The position numbers were made by a program, and so were the translations under genes. This document shows, piece by piece, positions 8,411 through 17,364 of a stretch of DNA of 64,000 nt (the stretch's first letter is position 1; each line of letters starts with the position of its first letter). The notes beneath the pieces are model-generated. The model had not been told where the DNA came from. It was given only the letters and a program-made list of their open reading frames with translations, and did no database searches. Origin of the DNA: Aliiruegeria haliotis. Its GTDB lineage: Bacteria > Pseudomonadota > Alphaproteobacteria > Rhodobacterales > Rhodobacteraceae. The stretch lies in contig NZ_PVTD01000005.1 in assembly GCF_003003255.1 (NCBI RefSeq), forward strand, positions 62,001 through 126,000. The letters run 5' to 3'.

Positions 8411-10536
8411 CGCCAGAATCTCCCGCCGCTGCCCTCGATGTCAGGTTGCTGAATTCGCCGTATCCGCTCGTAGAGACGGTCGTCGACGCGCACCTTCTGG
8501 CCGCCGTCCGACGTGAACGGGCTGATCGACATCCGGTGCACGGATTTCGACGGCTGACCGGTGGCCCAGCGGAGCGGAAGCTGCATGTAGATGCCCTTGT
8601 CGAAGGAGCCGTCGCCGAAATCCTCTGCGGCAACGTCGGTCATCGTCGCGTAGGCGCCGAACTTCCATCCGTTGTCGAAGCGGCGTTCGAGGCGGAGCGT
8701 TCCGCCGTAGTCACCCGCCAGGTAGCGGCCGCCATCGACCTGAACGTTATAGCCCTTCGGCATTTCGTAGTAGACAGTGCCGTGACCGGTCAGGACATTG
8801 TAGTCTTGCAGGCCGAATCCGCCATCATACGCGCGCTTGTACACGTAGTTGACCTCGCCGCCGATCGCGAGATTGCTGTCGAACGGCTTCCAAAGCAATT
8901 CGCCCGAAACACCGGAATACATCCTTTCGAGGATGCCGGCGGTTAGGCGGCTGTGCAGTTCGGGGGCCGGGCGACCGAAGTGCGCCAGTGTCATCGTGTC
9001 GATGAACGTGTCGGTTGCGCGGGAGTACTCGCGGAAGTCGGTGCGGACGACCGGGACCTTGTCCGAGCGCTCCTTGGCGGTGGCTTCTTCAGTGTTGCCC
9101 AGAAGGCGGTGTTTGATCGAGCCCGAGGCCACGAAACCGGGCGCAAGGGTCAGCGAGCCGCCGAGCCGCAGGCCAAAGTCGGCGCGCACCGGCTCATCGG
9201 GGTCGAAAAGGCCGAAGCCGAGATAGGTCCCAAGGAACCAGTTGGCCCTTGGATACGCGTCGTCCACGAACTCCATGCCTTGCGGACGCCGGGTCTGCCC
9301 CTCGGTGAACACCGCGCGTGAGAGGATCTCTTTGGAAGCAGAGTTCTCCAGCCGCTCCAGATCGGTGCGGCGGAAGGTTACCCGATTTGCCGGAACGCCA
9401 TCTGTCACAGGCGTGATCGTGACCGACTCAACCGTGGCGGGCAATCCGAGCGCCAACACGCGGGCAGTTCGCCCGATTGCCTGGGCTTCCGAATAGTAGC
9501 GGTTGTTCTGAACCCGGACCTCGGCACGGTTGGCATCCATCTGGATCGCCTCCAGCCGAATGCCTTCGTCCGCGAGCGCCTTGGAGATGCTGGACTCGAC
9601 GGAGGCCCGTTCGGAGGTGCTTGTCACCCAATCCGTTGACCACTCCAGCGGCTCGGCGCTCCGGGATGGGCGCGGAATGATCGGAAGCGGGCCCGGTTCG
9701 TTGCCGGGTCCGAGCAGCGGGCGTTTCGGGTTCAACGTGAAGTTCAGCTGCGCGCCGAAAGCCTCGCCATAGAGAGAGGCGGCAGACAGGCTGACACCGT
9801 CGTTGAACCGGTATTCTGCGGCGAGGTTCCATGGTGACTGGTAGTCGACAAGGCCGCGGCGCGTTTCCTCTTCGTAGGCGTCAGAAGAGTATTCCGCTTT
9901 CAGTGTCAGCTTGTCCGTCGCCCGCCAGGAGACGCCGCCGAAGATGGCCATCGGCCCCTGGAACCAGTTGGAGGCGTTGAATTCACCGCCCTCTTCCCGG
10001 ACGACGAAGTCACGGCTGCCAAACTCGGCAACAGGGTTGCGGGACCCCAGCCGACCCCAGCCGAGGCCGGCGGTCACGCGCACGTCGTCGAAGAAGGTCT
10101 TCGTCGCAACCAGGTATTCGGCGCTGAACAGCGAAGTCCCGACGATATCCTGGAAACCGACCGCGACGGCTGGAATGTACTGCGACTCTTCGAGGATCTG
10201 GAAGCGAAGGTCGAAGTTCCGGTCGTAGTAGTTCTCGCCGGGATCCCCGAAATCCGGGATCTTGGTGTAGCGGAAGGTTCCCGAAAGACGGGGGGCGAAC
10301 TGGAAGGTCAAACCGACCCGAAGCTGTTCATCGGATTGGGAGAAGCTGCCGGAAAACTCCGCATCCGGGGCCATCTCCGCCGTTGGCATCTCCACCAGGC
10401 CAGGGACGCCGTAAAGGTTGTAACTGCTGGACACCAGCGGCTCGGCGACGCCACCCAACGGGCCGGCGGCGCCGTAGACAATGACAGCCGCCGCAACTGT
10501 CCGCCCGGCTGCTTTTCGTTTCTGCTCAGGCATCAA
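8407..10536 (-). CDS. YjbH/GfcD-family outer-membrane beta-barrel protein
   Basis: A 709-residue protein with an N-terminal signal, a start SSYNLYGVPGLVEMPTAE typical of the YjbH family, and a long run of amphipathic beta strands rich in aromatic ends (two barrel-like halves, about 45-290 and 440-690). Between them lies a periplasmic-type segment (about 300-420). YjbH/GfcD proteins are thought to form porin-like channels for polysaccharide secretion together with the YjbF lipoprotein. The last bases overlap yjbF. A 139-base gap separates it from the GT39 gene upstream, so that gene may be a separate transcript. Confidence 0.85.
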   Translation of the reverse strand: MMPEQKRKAAGRTVAAAVIVYGAAGPLGGVAEPLVSSSYNLYGVPGLVEMPTAEMAPDAEFSGSFSQSDEQLRVGLTFQFAPRLSGTFRYTKIPDFGDPGENYYDRNFDLRFQILEESQYIPAVAVGFQDIVGTSLFSAEYLVATKTFFDDVRVTAGLGWGRLGSRNPVAEFGSRDFVVREEGGEFNASNWFQGPMAIFGGVSWRATDKLTLKAEYSSDAYEEETRRGLVDYQSPWNLAAEYRFNDGVSLSAASLYGEAFGAQLNFTLNPKRPLLGPGNEPGPLPIIPRPSRSAEPLEWSTDWVTSTSERASVESSISKALADEGIRLEAIQMDANRAEVRVQNNRYYSEAQAIGRTARVLALGLPATVESVTITPVTDGVPANRVTFRRTDLERLENSASKEILSRAVFTEGQTRRPQGMEFVDDAYPRANWFLGTYLGFGLFDPDEPVRADFGLRLGGSLTLAPGFVASGSIKHRLLGNTEEATAKERSDKVPVVRTDFREYSRATDTFIDTMTLAHFGRPAPELHSRLTAGILERMYSGVSGELLWKPFDSNLAIGGEVNYVYKRAYDGGFGLQDYNVLTGHGTVYYEMPKGYNVQVDGGRYLAGDYGGTLRLERRFDNGWKFGAYATMTDVAAEDFGDGSFDKGIYMQLPLRWATGQPSKSVHRMSISPFTSDGGQKVRVDDRLYERIRRIQQPDIEGSGGRFWR

Positions 10537-10675
10537 TGCCCCCGCCCAAGATATTCATTGGCCCCACTATAGCGAACCGATTGGGCAGAGGAACGGGCTG
10601 CCGTCGGAGGGCGACAAAATCTGCGGGTTGTCGCGCAGATGACGCACCTTTTCACGTTCGACATGGCGGCGATTC

Positions 10676-12154
10676 CTACTGTTGAAGAGACAGGCAACCG
10701 GCGTCGATGACATAGAGCCCCTGAGGCCGTTTCCGGTAGGCGCCAAGAGTGGGTGCAATCCGCCGGATTTGGGTCGCTTCACAGGGCAGGCGAGGGGTTT
10801 GCCGCTTGCTGACAAAAAGGACCGGACCGTCCACGCCCTTTGGCAAGCTGTATTTCAGCACATAGTGGTTCGGCGCGCGGCCGGCCATCGGACGGGCATA
10901 GACGGCGATGTCGCTTTCCCGCCCGATGTGGAACAGGTCGGCAAGGATGTCACGGTCGTCAGCGACGATAGCCACGACCTGCTGCTCCGCAGCCTCGGCG
11001 AGGATCTGAGCGCTCATGTCCGTGCGTCCGACGTAGCGCTCCAGCAGCAAGGGGCCATCAGGGGCGGCGCGCCACCCCGTGCCCACGACCGTTGCCACGG
11101 GTAGCAGGATCGCGAGAAACAGGTGGATTGCAATGCTGGCCCGGATCCAGATCAGGCGTTTGCCCAGTAGCCATGGCACCACTAGGAGCGTCCCTGCCAC
11201 ATAGGCGGTCGCGGCCCAGTTGGGATAGGCTTCGCTCAGTAATGCCTGGGCGCTGACAATCAGCAGTATCGGCAGAGAAAACAGCAACAGGATGCCCTGA
11301 TCGGGTGTCCTCCGCCGGACGCTGCCCGCAAGCCAGAGCAGGGCCACGAAGAGCACCGGTCCGAAGACGAACAACTGGCTGGCCAGGAACTCGGCGAGGC
11401 CGGCGAAGTTGAGGCTGGCACGGTCGCCCGGGTCGCGCACCCAATCGGCGTTGTCCAGTGTGTGCTCGACCGTGCTCATCCCGTTGACAAGGTTCCACCA
11501 GATATTCGGGGAAATGGCGATCAGGAAGGTGGCCAATCCGGCGAGCGCCGGGCGCCATCCCGGGCGAGCTTGCCACATCAGGGCGGCAGCCAACGTCGCG
11601 CAGATAACATAGTAGACGGCGGCATACTTGCCGAGGAAGGCAATTCCAAGCATGGCGCCCGCCAGCATCGCCATCGGGACGGTGCCACCGCGCTCCAGCC
11701 CGCGCAGCCAGGCCCAGAGCGCCGCCGCAAGGAACGGCACCATGATCGTGTCGGTGGACATCAGCAGGCTGCCTGCAGTTACCATCGGCAATGTCACATA
11801 GGTCGCCGCGACCCAGATCGCGACGCGGTCGCCCGTGCGCGGTGCCGCGATCGCACCAAGGATCATGGCCGTGATCGCATGCAGCAAGGGCGCGGGCAGT
11901 CGGACCCAGAAGGCGGAATCGGAGCCGCCCAACTCGGTCGACAACCGGATCACCCAGCCGATCATTGGCGGTTTGGAGTAGTAGCCGAGAGCCATTTCCC
12001 GGCCCCAGAGCCAATACTGCGCTTCGTCGACAAAGAGATCGGTCCGATTGGCCGCAAGAAGCACCACACGGAATGCGGTGACGGCGAGGACGATCAGCGC
12101 AGCCGGAGCGATCCAGCCGCGGTTGTCACTCCGGCTGGCGACGGCGTTCTGCAT
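10676..12154 (-). CDS. ArnT-like family-39 glycosyltransferase (integral membrane)
   Basis: A membrane protein of about 492 residues with about ten or more hydrophobic segments. The first periplasmic loop holds DLFVDEAQYWLWGREMALGY followed by SKPP, the acidic DE motif and aromatic pattern of ArnT/PMT-type GT39 enzymes. These take a sugar from a polyprenyl-phosphate donor and move it to lipid A or another acceptor on the periplasmic side. I choose ATG 12154 because the frame further upstream runs deep into the LAB_N gene and codes for an unlikely Ser/Arg-rich leader. The start still overlaps the LAB_N stop by 29 bases. With the GT2 and LAB_N genes it forms a likely three-gene operon. Confidence 0.85.
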   Translation of the reverse strand: MQNAVASRSDNRGWIAPAALIVLAVTAFRVVLLAANRTDLFVDEAQYWLWGREMALGYYSKPPMIGWVIRLSTELGGSDSAFWVRLPAPLLHAITAMILGAIAAPRTGDRVAIWVAATYVTLPMVTAGSLLMSTDTIMVPFLAAALWAWLRGLERGGTVPMAMLAGAMLGIAFLGKYAAVYYVICATLAAALMWQARPGWRPALAGLATFLIAISPNIWWNLVNGMSTVEHTLDNADWVRDPGDRASLNFAGLAEFLASQLFVFGPVLFVALLWLAGSVRRRTPDQGILLLFSLPILLIVSAQALLSEAYPNWAATAYVAGTLLVVPWLLGKRLIWIRASIAIHLFLAILLPVATVVGTGWRAAPDGPLLLERYVGRTDMSAQILAEAAEQQVVAIVADDRDILADLFHIGRESDIAVYARPMAGRAPNHYVLKYSLPKGVDGPVLFVSKRQTPRLPCEATQIRRIAPTLGAYRKRPQGLYVIDAGCLSLQQ

Positions 12155-12437
12155 GGATGAGCCAGAGGTTGCGGCAGTAGATGAAGAGGCCCATCGACTG
12201 ACCGAGGATGAAGACCGGGTCCTTGCGGAATATGGCATAGGCGAACAGGATCATGCCGCCCCCGATTGACAGATACCAGAAGGCAAGCGGCACCACGGAG
12301 CGCCCGACTTTTTCGGACGCGATCCATTGTACCAGGAAGCGCGCCGTGAACAGGAGCTGTCCGCACAGGCCGACAACGACCCACCAGAACTCGAACCAGT
12401 TCTCGACAGCCAGGAAGCGGAAAACGGTTTCAGTCAT
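12126..12437 (-). CDS. LAB_N (lipid A biosynthesis N-terminal) domain small membrane protein
   Basis: A 103-residue protein made of about three transmembrane helices (WWVVVGLCGQLLFTARFLVQ, LAFWYLSIGGGMILFAYAIF, FILGQSMGLFIYCRNLWLI). It matches the stand-alone LAB_N domain, found fused to LpxB in some species and alone next to GT2 genes in many Proteobacteria. From family knowledge, LAB_N is placed with the MtN3/PQ-loop group, as are three-helix SemiSWEET carriers. The chosen ATG at 12437 overlaps the end of the GT2 gene by eight bases; an in-frame start at 12446 is also possible. Its position between a GT2 that would make a lipid-linked sugar and a GT39 that would use it suggests a carrier or assembly role, which is inferred. 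Confidence 0.85.
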   Translation of the reverse strand: MTETVFRFLAVENWFEFWWVVVGLCGQLLFTARFLVQWIASEKVGRSVVPLAFWYLSIGGGMILFAYAIFRKDPVFILGQSMGLFIYCRNLWLIHAERRRQPE

Positions 12438-13173
12438 GGCTGGCACCCGAGGATGCTGTCACTTCCACTGCCCGGGCTTTCTTGCGTCGCCGGATCAACC
12501 AGGCGACGGCCAGAAGATCCGGAACGCCAACGATTGCGCGGCGGAAGTTCGTGTAGTTCGATGTTCCGGCTTGCCGTTCCTTGTGGCTCACATCCACCAG
12601 CAACACCTCCCAGCCGTCTCGTTTGAACAGGGCAGGCAGGTAGCGATGCATGTGGTCGAAATACGGCAGATCCAGAAAGGCATCGCGGCGAAACCCCTTG
12701 AGCCCGCACCCCGTGTCCCGCGTCCCATCCTTCAGAACCCGGCTCCGAAGTTTGTTGGCGAACTTGGACGCCCACTTCTTGGACGCCGTGTCCTGTCGCG
12801 CCACACGTTGACCAGCGACCAAGCCAAGGCGGCCGGTGTCATCCGCGAGCAGCGGCTGGAACAGCTTCGGAAGCTCCTCGGGCGGGTTCTGGCCGTCGCC
12901 GTCCAACGTGCAACACACTCGACCGCGGGCGGCAAGAACGCCGGAGTGCACCGCCGCACTTTGCCCGGCGGACGCCGGGTGGCTCAGCAGGCGGATGCGT
13001 GCGTCGGTCTCGCCAAGCCCACGAGCTACGTCCGCTGTTGCGTCGTCGGAGCCGTCGTCAACGACAATGACCTCGAAATCGGTTCCGGAGCACGCCTCGA
13101 CGATCCCGGCGACCAGGGGACCGACGTTGTCCTCCTCGTTCTTCATCGGGATGACGATGGATAGATCGGTCAT
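12430..13173 (-). CDS. DPM1/ArnC-like family-2 glycosyltransferase
   Basis: A 247-residue GT-A enzyme. LSIVIPMKNEEDNVGPLV opens the domain, VVDDGSDD (about 36-43) binds the nucleotide sugar, and the CTLDGDGQNPPEEL segment (about 85-100) carries the DxD-type metal motif of dolichol/undecaprenyl-phosphate sugar synthases. GTRDTGCGLKGFRRD is also characteristic of that group. There is one weakly hydrophobic segment near the C-terminus rather than the two-helix anchor of ArnC. It should make a polyprenyl-phosphate-linked sugar on the cytoplasmic side, for use by the GT39 two genes downstream. The sugar is unknown. Confidence 0.87.
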   Translation of the reverse strand: MTDLSIVIPMKNEEDNVGPLVAGIVEACSGTDFEVIVVDDGSDDATADVARGLGETDARIRLLSHPASAGQSAAVHSGVLAARGRVCCTLDGDGQNPPEELPKLFQPLLADDTGRLGLVAGQRVARQDTASKKWASKFANKLRSRVLKDGTRDTGCGLKGFRRDAFLDLPYFDHMHRYLPALFKRDGWEVLLVDVSHKERQAGTSNYTNFRRAIVGVPDLLAVAWLIRRRKKARAVEVTASSGASHD

Positions 13174-13257
13174 GGGGCCTTCGCACCTCTCTGCGCGGTG
13201 GAACCGGATGGTGTGGCGTTTAAAGGCATCGAACCCGGTATGTCCATGCGTTCACAC

Positions 13258-14322
13258 TTAGTGTTTGCGGAGGGTGTCGCCCGGTTCAAGCTTTGGCAAC
13301 AGCACAACCTGCTGGCCCGCAGCAGTGGGGTCGCCACTGGCGCATTCGGCGATGATCCTGGCTGCCGCCTCACCGATTTCACGCCGGCAGGAATCGATTG
13401 TTGCCAGTTTGCGCGGAAGACCGTCGAGCATTTCGATCCCGTTAAAGCCGGCAAGGCCAAGTTTCCCGGGGATGTCGTAGCCCATTTCCTGGCAATAGAG
13501 CAGCCCGCCCGCCCCGATCATGTCGTTGGAGTAATACAGAAAGTCGAGATCCGGGTTTCGGGTGAGCATGGCCTCGGTCATTTCGCGACCTTTCCCCAAA
13601 CCGGAAGTGCCATCGTAGAATTCCTGGTCGACAATCTCGAGCCCGACCTCCCGGATTGTCTCCTCGAATCCGGCGAGCCTTTTGCGGGCACGGTGGTCTT
13701 GTGGCATCTTGGTGCCGAGCACCCCGATCCGCTTGTATCCGGCCTCGATGATCGCCTTTGCCATGTCGCGTCCGGCGCGGCGGTGGGAGATGCCGACGCA
13801 GGAATCGATGGCCTCACCGTCCACGTCCATGATCTCGACAACAGGAATGCCTGCGTTTCGCAGCATCGCCTGCGCCGAGTCCGTGCGCTCCAGTCCGGCG
13901 ATGATGACCCCGGACGGGCGCCAGCTGAGCATCTCGTAGAGGACCTTTTCCTCCTGCTCCGGCGTGTAGTGCGTGACGCCAAGAACAGGTTGAAGCTCGG
14001 TCTCCTCCAGCACATGGGAGATCCCGTTTACGACCTCGGGAAAGACCATGTTGGACAGCGACGGCACGATGACAGCCACCAGGTTCACGCGACTGGATGC
14101 AAGCGCGCCCGCGATCTTGTTGGGGACGTAGCCAAGCCGTTTCGCCGCTGCCAGGACCCGCTCCCGTGTTGCCGCGCTCACGTCGCCCCGGTTCCGAAGC
14201 ACACGGCTGACCGTCATTTCGCTGACGCCGGAAGCTTCCGAAACATCGCGGAGGGTCAAGGGGCGGCGGGGGTCGCCATGATGGCCATGACCCGAAGCCC
14301 GGCGGTAAGTGTCGTTGCTCAT
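13258..14322 (-). CDS. LacI-family transcriptional regulator (GntR repressor-like)
   Basis: A 354-residue regulator. The helix-turn-helix is at about 22-50 (TLRDVSEASGVSEMTVSRVL) with the hinge helix after PNKIAGALASSR, then a periplasmic-binding-like sensor domain to the end. The sensor (MVFPEVVNGISHVLEET, SCVGISHRRAG) most resembles LacI-type gluconate repressors, but no gluconate or sugar-uptake gene is next to it, so its regulon is unknown. An N-terminal His/Arg-rich extension (about 20 residues) precedes the HTH. It is transcribed away from the flagellar gene cluster, with a 189- to 213-base divergent region between them. Confidence 0.88.
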   Translation of the reverse strand: MSNDTYRRASGHGHHGDPRRPLTLRDVSEASGVSEMTVSRVLRNRGDVSAATRERVLAAAKRLGYVPNKIAGALASSRVNLVAVIVPSLSNMVFPEVVNGISHVLEETELQPVLGVTHYTPEQEEKVLYEMLSWRPSGVIIAGLERTDSAQAMLRNAGIPVVEIMDVDGEAIDSCVGISHRRAGRDMAKAIIEAGYKRIGVLGTKMPQDHRARKRLAGFEETIREVGLEIVDQEFYDGTSGLGKGREMTEAMLTRNPDLDFLYYSNDMIGAGGLLYCQEMGYDIPGKLGLAGFNGIEMLDGLPRKLATIDSCRREIGEAAARIIAECASGDPTAAGQQVVLLPKLEPGDTLRKH

Positions 14323-14519
14323 AGGAAAGTGTTAGCGCCAATTCCGAAGGTGGGAAAGGGATTGAAGCGGATTTGCAGCCGAGCCCGACCGGTATCGCGG
14401 GCGCAGGTTGTCGCACCGGCCCGACAGACCTGGAAACCGGGTTCGGGTAACGGGTTGTCAACCAGCTTGGCGCTAAGCATCGGGGCACGGAGCAGCCAGA
14501 AGGTCGCCAGGATGAGATT

Positions 14520-14528
14520 CCCCCCCCC
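14520..14528 (+). repeat. Poly-C tract (C9) between two possible starts
   Basis: Nine consecutive C bases lie just before the transglycosylase ATG at 14536 and just after the in-frame ATG at 14512. Slippage here would change the frame of a 14512-initiated product but leave the 14536 start intact. Confidence 0.8.
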
Positions 14529-14535
14529 ACGTGGG

Positions 14536-15279
14536 ATGAGCCATGTGTCGCGTTTGCCGGGTTGGCCCGGTGCCTTGGTCCTGTGCGTCTTGCTCGCCTG
14601 TGGAGCCCTCTCGGGGAGCGCTCGGGCGTTGACAGCGGATATCTGCGGCAGCAACGCAACCGGTGCCGCAGGCCTGACCGGGGTGCCGAGCGGGCTCCTG
14701 ACGGCCATGGCGCTCACGGAATCGGGGACGACACGCTACGGATCTTTCAAGGCCTGGCCCTGGACCATCAACGAGGGCGGCAAGGGAAGCTGGTTTGCCA
14801 CCAAAGCGGAGGCCGTTGCCCACGCCAGGCAACTTGTTGCCTCCGGCGTTCGGAACTTCGACGTCGGGTGTTTCCAGCTGAACTACCACTGGCACGGATC
14901 GGCTTTCAGCGACGTGAGCGCAATGTTCGACCCGGGCGCCAATGCACATTATGCCGCCCGCTTCCTTGCTGCACTCCATGCGGAGTTCGGCGATTGGAAG
15001 GAGGCGTCCAAAGCCTACCATTCGCGCACGCCGGAGCTTGCCGGGATCTACTGGACCAAGGTTGCAGCGAACCTCAGGAAACTCGGTTCGTCCCTTCCTG
15101 ACAGCCTTCTGGCAGAGGCACCCGCCAGCTCGCAGAACCGCGCGCCTTCCGGTTCGGCATCTCGGCCCAACGCATATCCTTTCCTGGTTGCAGAGGTCCG
15201 CAGTGCTCGGCTTGGATCGCTGGTCCCGATCCACGGTGGGACGGCACGGCCTTCGCTGTTTCAGCCGGTGGGCAAATAG
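14536..15279 (+). CDS. Lytic transglycosylase (SLT) linked to flagellar export genes
   Basis: A secreted muramidase of about 247 residues: signal peptide (about 1-31, ending SARA), then an SLT-like fold with the catalytic glutamate in MALTESG and the motif VGCFQLNYHWHG, followed by a low-complexity tail. It stops three bases before flhA, so it is almost certainly cotranscribed and probably opens the peptidoglycan for the flagellar rod. Start choice is open: ATG 14536 and ATG 14512 are both in frame, and a run of nine C bases lies between them. I prefer 14536 because its product begins directly before the signal peptide. The frame continues open far upstream antisense to the LacI gene, which I treat as a shadow. 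Confidence 0.85.
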   Translation: MSHVSRLPGWPGALVLCVLLACGALSGSARALTADICGSNATGAAGLTGVPSGLLTAMALTESGTTRYGSFKAWPWTINEGGKGSWFATKAEAVAHARQLVASGVRNFDVGCFQLNYHWHGSAFSDVSAMFDPGANAHYAARFLAALHAEFGDWKEASKAYHSRTPELAGIYWTKVAANLRKLGSSLPDSLLAEAPASSQNRAPSGSASRPNAYPFLVAEVRSARLGSLVPIHGGTARPSLFQPVGK

Positions 15280-15282
15280 ATC

Positions 15283-17364
15283 ATGACAAAGCCCGTCCGC
15301 GATATCCTCAACCCGACGGTCCTTCTGGCGCTGGCCCTGATGGCGGTGATCGTGATGATGATCCTGCCGATGCCAGCCTGGGTGCTCGACATGGGGCTGG
15401 CGACCTCCTTCGGGTTGGCGATCCTCATCTTCACGGTGACGTTGTTCATCGAACGGCCGCTGGATTTCTCGGCCTTCCCGACAGTATTGCTCGCTTCGCT
15501 GATGTTGCGACTGTCGCTCAATGTTTCTTCGACGAAACTCATCATCGGCCAGGGGCACACCGGGACGGCCGCGGCCGGGGACGTGATCCAGGGTTTCGCC
15601 AACTTCGTTATGGGCGGAAGCGTCTTCCTCGGGTTCGTGGTTTTCTGTGTCCTGATGATTGTGAACTTTATCGTCATCACAAAGGGCGCGGCCCGGATGG
15701 CCGAAGTTGGCGCCCGATTTGCACTCGACGGCATGCCGGGAAAGCAGCTGGCCATCGACAGCGACATGTCCGCCGGGGCAATAGACCATGCCGAAGCCAA
15801 GCGTCGCCGGGAGACGGAACAGGCAGAGACTACGTTCTTCGGGTCGCTGGATGGGGCCTCGAAATTCGTCAAGGGGGACGCGGTTGCCGGCCTCCTGATA
15901 ACACTGCTGAACCTGATCGTGGGCTTGATCATGGGCCTTGCGGTCCACGGGATGGATTTCTCCCGGGCGTTGGAGACCTATGCAATCCTGACTGTCGGGG
16001 ACGGGTTGGTCTCGCAGATCCCCGCCGTGATCATATCTGTCGCTTCCGCTCTGCTCCTCGCGCGCGGTGGTACGAAGGGTGCAACGGATCTCGCCATTGC
16101 GTCGCAGTTGGGGCGTCACCCTGGTGCCCTCATGACGGTCGGTGCCCTGATGCTGGTCTTTGCGGCGGTACCCGGGTTTCCTGTCCTCCCGTTCCTGCTT
16201 GGTGCCGCAATCCTGTTCGCTGCTGGCTGGATCGGACTGAAAAAGGCAGCGGAGGCGGAGGCCCGCGACGCGCAGGCCGGGATGGAAGTGACCGCCGCGC
16301 CCGCCAAACAGCCGATTGGCGATGTTCTGGATCTCGACGATATCCACGTGGAGTTCGCCCCGGACCTTGTGAAAATGGTGCTGGATCCGGCCACGGGTCT
16401 CGACACGCGCATCGCGAACATGCGCAATCACGTGGCATCCACCTACGGGTTGATCCTTCCCGAGATCCGCTTGACCGACAATCCGGCGTTGCCCGCCGGA
16501 CACTATGCAATCAGGATCCACGGGGTGGAGCAGGCGCATGACCAGCTTGAGCCCGATGGTCTCCTCGCTCTCGCGTCTGACACCGAAATGCCACCGGGGC
16601 GCGATGTTTCTGAGCCGGTCTACGGGGCGCCCGCGCGGTGGATCGCGGCGGGCGATCGGGAGGCCGCCGCCCTCGGCGGGACGACAGTCGTGTCTCCCAC
16701 CGAAGTTCTGGCCACCCACCTTCTGGAAGTCGTGAAGAAGAACTTCTCCCGCCTGCTGACGCACAAGTCCCTGAGGCGGCTGTTGAAGGAGCTGACAAAC
16801 CTTTCCGACGCAGCCCGCTCCGAGGCAAACCGGTCGCTGATCGACGAGTTGGTGCCGGACAAGGTCCCTCAGGACCTTCTGCTTGCCGTCCTGCGGCTGA
16901 TGCTGGAGGAAAGGGTTTCAATCCGGAACATCCCGCTGATCCTGGAAACCATTGCCGAGGCGCGCGGCAGCTTCGTTTCGCCGGAGCCGATTTGCGAATA
17001 CGTGCGGCAACGTCTCGGCTTTCAGATCATCGCGGAGCTCAAGCGCGTGGACGGAACACTGCCGCTGGTGCAGTTGGCACCCGAGTGGGAAGACCGTTTC
17101 CTGTCCCACCAGATCGACAACTCGCAAGGTGGAGAGGATGTCGCGCTTCCGCCTGACCAGTTCGGCCGCCTTGCCTCGGGCATTGCCGAGAAGCTGTCAA
17201 CGGCTGCCGAAAGAGGAATCTTTCCGGCGGTCATCACATCGTCCCGGCGAAGAAGGTTCCTGGCCAATGTTCTGACTGCAAAGGGCGTCTCGACGCCGGT
17301 ACTGTCGTTCGAGGAGCTTGGCCTGGACGCGAAACCCTCCGTCGTTGGCGTGGTGCCGGTATGA
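15283..17364 (+). CDS. flhA: Flagellar biosynthesis protein FlhA
   Basis: A full-length 693-residue inner-membrane export-gate protein. About eight transmembrane helices fill the first 330 residues, including the conserved cytoplasmic FHIPEP-type loop region (GAARMAEVGARFALDGMPGK, followed by IDSDMSAG). The rest is the large cytoplasmic domain that forms the nonameric ring and docks chaperone-substrate complexes. It overlaps fliR by four bases (ATGA). Together with fliR and flhB it forms the core of the flagellar type III export apparatus, and it is the second gene of a five-gene run. Confidence 0.97.
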   Translation: MTKPVRDILNPTVLLALALMAVIVMMILPMPAWVLDMGLATSFGLAILIFTVTLFIERPLDFSAFPTVLLASLMLRLSLNVSSTKLIIGQGHTGTAAAGDVIQGFANFVMGGSVFLGFVVFCVLMIVNFIVITKGAARMAEVGARFALDGMPGKQLAIDSDMSAGAIDHAEAKRRRETEQAETTFFGSLDGASKFVKGDAVAGLLITLLNLIVGLIMGLAVHGMDFSRALETYAILTVGDGLVSQIPAVIISVASALLLARGGTKGATDLAIASQLGRHPGALMTVGALMLVFAAVPGFPVLPFLLGAAILFAAGWIGLKKAAEAEARDAQAGMEVTAAPAKQPIGDVLDLDDIHVEFAPDLVKMVLDPATGLDTRIANMRNHVASTYGLILPEIRLTDNPALPAGHYAIRIHGVEQAHDQLEPDGLLALASDTEMPPGRDVSEPVYGAPARWIAAGDREAAALGGTTVVSPTEVLATHLLEVVKKNFSRLLTHKSLRRLLKELTNLSDAARSEANRSLIDELVPDKVPQDLLLAVLRLMLEERVSIRNIPLILETIAEARGSFVSPEPICEYVRQRLGFQIIAELKRVDGTLPLVQLAPEWEDRFLSHQIDNSQGGEDVALPPDQFGRLASGIAEKLSTAAERGIFPAVITSSRRRRFLANVLTAKGVSTPVLSFEELGLDAKPSVVGVVPV

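Noticed and set aside
13198-14511. Open frame continuing upstream of the transglycosylase
   Set aside because: It lies antisense to the LacI gene, has no domain and no ribosome site, and the secreted protein needs its signal peptide at the N-terminus.
14473-16764. 763-codon minus-strand frame antisense to flhA
   Set aside because: Rich in His, Arg and Gln with no family pattern; a shadow caused by the GC-rich codon use of flhA.
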